Translations under genes and position numbers: made by a program | Shown: piece by piece, positions 4,342 to 6,552 of the stretch | Position numbering within the stretch: the stretch's first letter is position 1 | Layout: every line of letters starts with the position of its first letter | Notes under the pieces: generated by a model | What the model saw: the letters and a program-made list of their open reading frames with translations, nothing else | Told to the model about the DNA's origin: nothing | Databases searched by the model: none | Assembly (NCBI GenBank): GCA_001784725.1 | Contig: MFRX01000005.1 | Coordinates: 15,125 to 21,676, forward strand | DNA: 6,552 nucleotides | Direction: 5' to 3' | DNA from: Candidatus Moranbacteria bacterium RIFCSPHIGHO2_02_FULL_40_12b | GTDB lineage: Bacteria; Patescibacteriota; Minisyncoccia; Moranbacterales; 2-12-FULL-40-10

Positions 4342-4614
4342 ATGGTCGAAAAAAAAGAAACAACTCCCGGTGAAGAAATAGGGAAAGTAATACATTATTT
4401 CGGAAAGGCCATGGTCGCAGTCGTGCGCCTGACTGGCAATCTAGCCGTCGGGGACACGGTGAAAATCATGCGTGATGAAGAAGAGCGCGAAGAAAAAGTG
4501 GAATCAATGCAGGTTGACCACCAGCCGGTTGAGTCCGGAAAAGCCGGTGATGAAGTGGCGATAAAAGTAAGCAGTCCGACCAAAGAGGGGGCGGTTGTTT
4601 ATAAAATCGCCTAA
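4342..4614 (+). CDS. EF-Tu domain II-like small protein
   Basis: A 90-residue protein that is essentially one beta-barrel: IGKVIHYFGKAMVAVVRLTGNLAVGDTVKIM (13-43), then EEKVESMQVDHQPVESGKAGDEVAIKV (50-76). The pattern G-x-V-x-x-Y-F...L-x-x-G-D-x-V-x-I and S-M-Q-V-x-x-x-x-V-x-x-x-K-A-G-D-E-V-A-I matches domain II of translation GTPases, without a GTPase domain. Stand-alone proteins like this are usually named translation elongation factor-like and have no assigned role; similar domains occur at the C-terminus of U32 peptidases. The N-terminal 12 residues are charged. There is no SD (AT-rich TAATAAAAAAT before the ATG). Its TAA overlaps the stop of the convergent aminotransferase gene by 4 bases. 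The final GAVVYKIA completes the barrel, so the gene looks intact. Confidence 0.8.
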   Translation: MVEKKETTPGEEIGKVIHYFGKAMVAVVRLTGNLAVGDTVKIMRDEEEREEKVESMQVDHQPVESGKAGDEVAIKVSSPTKEGAVVYKIA

Positions 4615-5444
4615 CAATTTTTCACGAAATCACCGAAATCACTCATTAGGACTTCAGTAATTTTCCCAACTTTTCCAGTTCCAATTCTTTTTCCGTCTAC
4701 TTTTACCACGGGCACAATATCCTTATTAGTCGCCGTCAAAAACATCTCATCCGCTGAATAAATTTCCTCTGTCTTTACCTCCCTTTCCTGAACTTTGTAT
4801 CCGGCTTTTTGCGCAATTTTTAACGATAAATTCCTCGTCGTTCCTAAAAGTATTTTTTCTTTGGGAGTAATAATTTTTCCTTCTTTAACGATAAAAAAAT
4901 TGGATGTGGACGCTTCCAGCGCCTTTCCGTCTTTTACATATATAATCTCCAAGGCATTATTCTTTATTCTTACTTCCTGATTCTTAATAGCCATCACATA
5001 ATTTGTTATTTTGGCATGGGGGATGTGCCTTTCGTATTCCACGGTCATAACTGCCGCTCCATTTTTGAAAATTTCTTCCGGAAGCGGCTGGAATTTCTCA
5101 ATAATGATGTAGAAGGTTTCTTTTTTGGGAGAATATAAAAATCCATTTTCACTGATTCCGCCGGTCATTACTGTTCTAATGATGGACTCTTTGAAATGAT
5201 TTTTTTTTAACAAAAGTTCTACTAATATCTTATATTTTTTCTTATTTATCGGGATTTTCAAATTCAATTCATCCGCTGAATTTACAAATCTTTTCCAATG
5301 CTCGTCAAATAGAAACGGCTTCCCGTTTTGCGCGCGCATCACGTCAAAAACTCCGTAGCCGCGCAGGACTCCAAGGTCATAGGGGCTGATTTTAATTTTT
5401 TCTAAAGTCGTAATTTTTCCGTTGAAGTAGCAGTAATTTTTCAT
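4611..5444 (-). CDS. PLP-dependent class IV aminotransferase (BCAT / D-amino acid aminotransferase type)
   Basis: 277 residues, normal length for the fold type IV family. Visible are LGVLRGYGVFDVMR (24-37), the PLP lysine K145 in HAKITNYVMA, LEASTSNFFIV (176-186) with the conserved E177 that contacts the pyridine nitrogen, LGTTRN (200-205) in the phosphate-binding region, and DEMFLTATNKDIVPVVKVDG (232-251). These place it among IlvE, Dat and PabC-like enzymes. Substrate cannot be fixed from sequence alone: transamination of branched-chain or D-amino acids, or aminodeoxychorismate cleavage, are all possible. The start MKNYCYFNGKI fits the family's first strand. No SD is present. No pathway genes are adjacent, so it is likely a single gene, converging with the EF-Tu-like gene. 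Confidence 0.9.
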   Translation of the reverse strand: MKNYCYFNGKITTLEKIKISPYDLGVLRGYGVFDVMRAQNGKPFLFDEHWKRFVNSADELNLKIPINKKKYKILVELLLKKNHFKESIIRTVMTGGISENGFLYSPKKETFYIIIEKFQPLPEEIFKNGAAVMTVEYERHIPHAKITNYVMAIKNQEVRIKNNALEIIYVKDGKALEASTSNFFIVKEGKIITPKEKILLGTTRNLSLKIAQKAGYKVQEREVKTEEIYSADEMFLTATNKDIVPVVKVDGKRIGTGKVGKITEVLMSDFGDFVKNC

Positions 5445-5486
5445 AATGATAATTATACCGAAAAAACAGAAAAATATGAAACTTCA

Positions 5487-5597
5487 CCCCGATCCAGTTT
5501 TACCAAAAGCTCAAGAATAATGCATAATTTCAGCCGCAGGCGTCTCCGCGGAGTATTCTGGATATCATCCGTATTTTATTTTGAAACTGGGGCGGGG
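5487..5597. repeat. Large imperfect inverted repeat bordering a promoter
   Basis: CCCCGATCCAGTTT (5487-5500) and AAACTGGGGCGGGG (5584-5597) are inverted with 12 of 14 matches and enclose 83 bases. Within lie AGAATA/TATTCT (5514-5519 with 5556-5561) and GGATATCATCC. The right arm ends exactly at the base before the -35 TTGACA. The 316-nt gap 5445-5760 holds this element, the promoter and the leader; no gene is seen. Confidence 0.6.
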
Positions 5598-5626
5598 TTG
5601 ACAAGCGCAAAAATATCTGCTTTAAT
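5592..5626 (+). promoter_or_regulatory. Near-perfect sigma70-type promoter of the 74-residue protein gene
   Basis: TTGACA (5598-5603), 17-bp spacer ending TGC, TTTAAT (5621-5626; five of six consensus bases). The start near 5633 leaves a leader of about 128 nt. The preceding GCGGGG and spacer end are shared with the promoter at 176-211. Confidence 0.85.
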
Positions 5627-5632
5627 GCCATT

Positions 5633-5760
5633 ATCTGGGGATGGAAAGGGCTTTTCATAAGAAAAGCCAAGTTCTTTAAAAGAAAGGAGGTTAAAGTTTT
5701 TTGGCAGTAGGGGGAGAATAATTTTTATAAACAATTTAAATTTATTGTTAGGAGGATGAG
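5633..5760 (+). promoter_or_regulatory. Structured leader with a spare SD and possible 6-codon ORF
   Basis: A hairpin GGCTTTTC-ATAA-GAAAAGCC (5649-5668) is followed by a full SD AAAGGAGG (5683-5690). No ATG follows within range, but TTG GCA GTA GGG GGA GAA TAA (5701-5721) starts 10 nt later. The gene itself has a second SD, AGGAGG (5750-5755), 5 nt from its ATG. Two good SDs in one leader are odd in a stretch where most genes have none. Confidence 0.4.
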
Positions 5761-5985
5761 ATGGGATTCACAAATCTCCCCAAGAAGCATCGGATCCATG
5801 TAACGTTCAATGGTAATACGCGCTACACTGGAAAAAACGCGATTCTAACTAAAATATCGGGTACTTCTTTCTCAAAACCCGATGAAACAATAGTAATGGC
5901 CCGTCTGGATACGGGAGAGGAGGTACAGACAAGGATTCTTGGATTAGTAGATCCGCAATCCGTGATCAGTCAACTCGGATTGTAA
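5761..5985 (+). CDS. Unrecognised 74-residue protein
   Basis: I do not recognise a family. The protein is basic at the N-terminus (NLPKKHRIHV), alternates short hydrophobic strands with Gly/Asn turns (HVTFNGNTRY, AILTKISG, ETIVMARLDTGEEVQTRILGLV), and ends in a short helix-like segment (PQSVISQLGL). It has no Cys, no TM segment and no signal peptide. The pattern suggests a small all-beta barrel; a nucleic acid or ribosome contact is only a guess from the basic start. The start is firm: AGGAGG with 5 nt spacing, the best ribosome-binding site in the window. With the near-consensus promoter and long leader it should be highly expressed. It is followed by a structured 3' region and terminator, so it forms its own transcript. 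Confidence 0.75.
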   Translation: MGFTNLPKKHRIHVTFNGNTRYTGKNAILTKISGTSFSKPDETIVMARLDTGEEVQTRILGLVDPQSVISQLGL

Positions 5986-5998
5986 AATCTTTCTCTTC

Positions 5999-6104
5999 TT
6001 TGGGGGTGGGGCGCGCTTTAAATCTATAGGCCTCGCCCATCGGGGAGAAAATACTTCACCCTCTGTACTCGGGAGCGGATACCCCTGTCCGCTCCCGCCC
6101 CAAA
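5999..6104 (+). ncRNA. Structured 3' region of the 74-residue gene transcript
   Basis: TTTGGGG (5999-6005) pairs with CCCCAAA (6098-6104), closing a junction with CGGGAGCGGA/TCCGCTCCCG (6070-6079 with 6088-6097, perfect 10 bp) and a bulged hairpin (6032-6038 with 6042-6047, loop ATC). No ORF of note is inside. It could be a 3' UTR structure or a small RNA released from the mRNA; no family is recognised. Confidence 0.5.
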
Positions 6105-6105
6105 T

Positions 6106-6134
6106 AAAAAGTAAGGCATCGTCTTACTTTTTTT
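6106..6134. terminator. Intrinsic terminator before recG
   Basis: AAAAAGTAAG (6106-6115) pairs with CTTACTTTTT (6123-6132), loop of 7, with a T-run to 6134 on the plus strand. It separates the 74-residue gene transcript from recG. Confidence 0.85.
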
Positions 6135-6141
6135 AATTTGC

Positions 6142-6170
6142 TTTATACTTTATACATAATACTTTATACT
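6142..6170 (+). promoter_or_regulatory. Possible leaderless promoter of recG
   Basis: TTTATA (6142-6147), 17-bp spacer, TATACT (6165-6170). Transcription would start at about 6177, the A of the ATG. CTTTATAC repeats three times around this point, so the exact -10 is uncertain. Confidence 0.4.
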
Positions 6171-6176
6171 TAAATT

Positions 6177-6552
6177 ATGATTACTCCTGATACTCCGATC
6201 CAAAACCTTTCCCGCATCGGGGAAAAGTACGCCAAGAAACTGAAAAAGTTGGGAATAGAATCCGCGCGGGATCTGCTTTTTCATTTTCCTTTCCGCTATG
6301 ATGACTATTCCCTTATTGCCCTAATTTCCCAAATTCCCCAAAGCCAATTCGTCACCATTCAGGGAAAAGTTTCTGATATCCGCACCACGCGCACTTGGAA
6401 AAAAAGAATGTTTCTGACTGAAGCGATAATCTCTGATGATTCCGGATCCATTAAAGCCGTCTGGTTCAACCAGCCCTACATCGCCGACACTCTAAAAATA
6501 GGGAAAGAAATTCGTCTATCTGGAAAAGTAACTGTGGATAAAAGTAAATTAT
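6177..6552 (+). CDS. recG: ATP-dependent DNA helicase RecG, N-terminal part (cut by window edge)
   Basis: 125 codons are visible from ATG to the window end, still open. The start reads MITPDTPIQNLSRIGEKYAKKLKKLGIESARDLLFHFPFRYDDYS, with the helix-hairpin-like IGEKYAKKLKKLGI and the L-L-F-H-x-P-x-R-Y-D-D segment typical of RecG. An OB-fold wedge domain follows (FVTIQGKVSDIRTTRTWKKRMFLTEAIISDDSGSIKAVWFNQPYI), which binds branched DNA. RecG remodels stalled forks and Holliday junctions in recombination repair; its helicase motifs would lie beyond 6552. There is no SD before the ATG (ACTTAAATT). The terminator at 6106-6134 indicates its own promoter. Confidence 0.93.
   Translation, partial: MITPDTPIQNLSRIGEKYAKKLKKLGIESARDLLFHFPFRYDDYSLIALISQIPQSQFVTIQGKVSDIRTTRTWKKRMFLTEAIISDDSGSIKAVWFNQPYIADTLKIGKEIRLSGKVTVDKSKL

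Overview
The window looks like bacterial chromosome from a Candidate Phyla Radiation (Patescibacteria, Parcubacteria-like) genome. This is an inference. It rests on short compact genes, many starts without a Shine-Dalgarno (SD) sequence, tRNA genes without an encoded CCA, a small Cys-pair zinc-ribbon protein with a Gly/Arg tail, an isolated EF-Tu domain II-like protein, and many small GC-rich palindromes in an otherwise AT-leaning sequence. No sequence comparison was run.

Layout. 1-120: a minus-strand structured RNA candidate (three-way junction plus T-run). 183-661: a strong extended -10 promoter, a long structured leader, a 79-residue zinc-ribbon protein and a bidirectional terminator. 806-2901: a minus-strand operon of an ArsR-type repressor, a 21-codon linking ORF, a sulfide:quinone oxidoreductase-like flavoprotein and a DoxX-like membrane protein, with a promoter and overlapping AT palindrome in front. 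2901-2982: an REP-like nested palindrome. 3043-3129: tRNA-Ser(UGA), preceded on its own strand by a degenerate 5' tRNA half whose D-loop carries a 15-bp palindrome. 3340-3930: a two-TM protein with a PH-like C-terminal part. 3972-4090: two nested hairpins. 4187-4260: tRNA-Arg with a GCG anticodon. 4342-4614 and 4611-5444: an EF-Tu-domain-II-like protein and a class IV aminotransferase, convergent and overlapping at their stop codons. 5487-6134: a large inverted repeat, a consensus promoter, a structured leader, an unrecognised 74-residue protein, a structured 3' region and a terminator. 6177-6552: the start of recG, cut by the window edge.

How genes may work together. ArsR, SQR and the DoxX-like protein look like one regulated sulfide or reactive-sulfur unit: the repressor controls its own operon through the palindrome at the transcription start, and the flavoprotein and membrane protein act at the membrane. 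The zinc-ribbon gene and the 74-residue gene share a nearly identical promoter core (GCGGGGTTGACA, 17-bp spacer ending in TGC) and both have leaders over 120 nt. They may be two co-regulated, highly expressed small-protein genes.

The least explained material is the non-coding part. Both minus-strand tRNA-like sites carry a hairpin-rich, T-run-ending module next to a tRNA-Ser-like 5' end, and the 15-bp palindrome with 6-bp arms occurs in the SQR reading frame as well as in the broken tRNA half.
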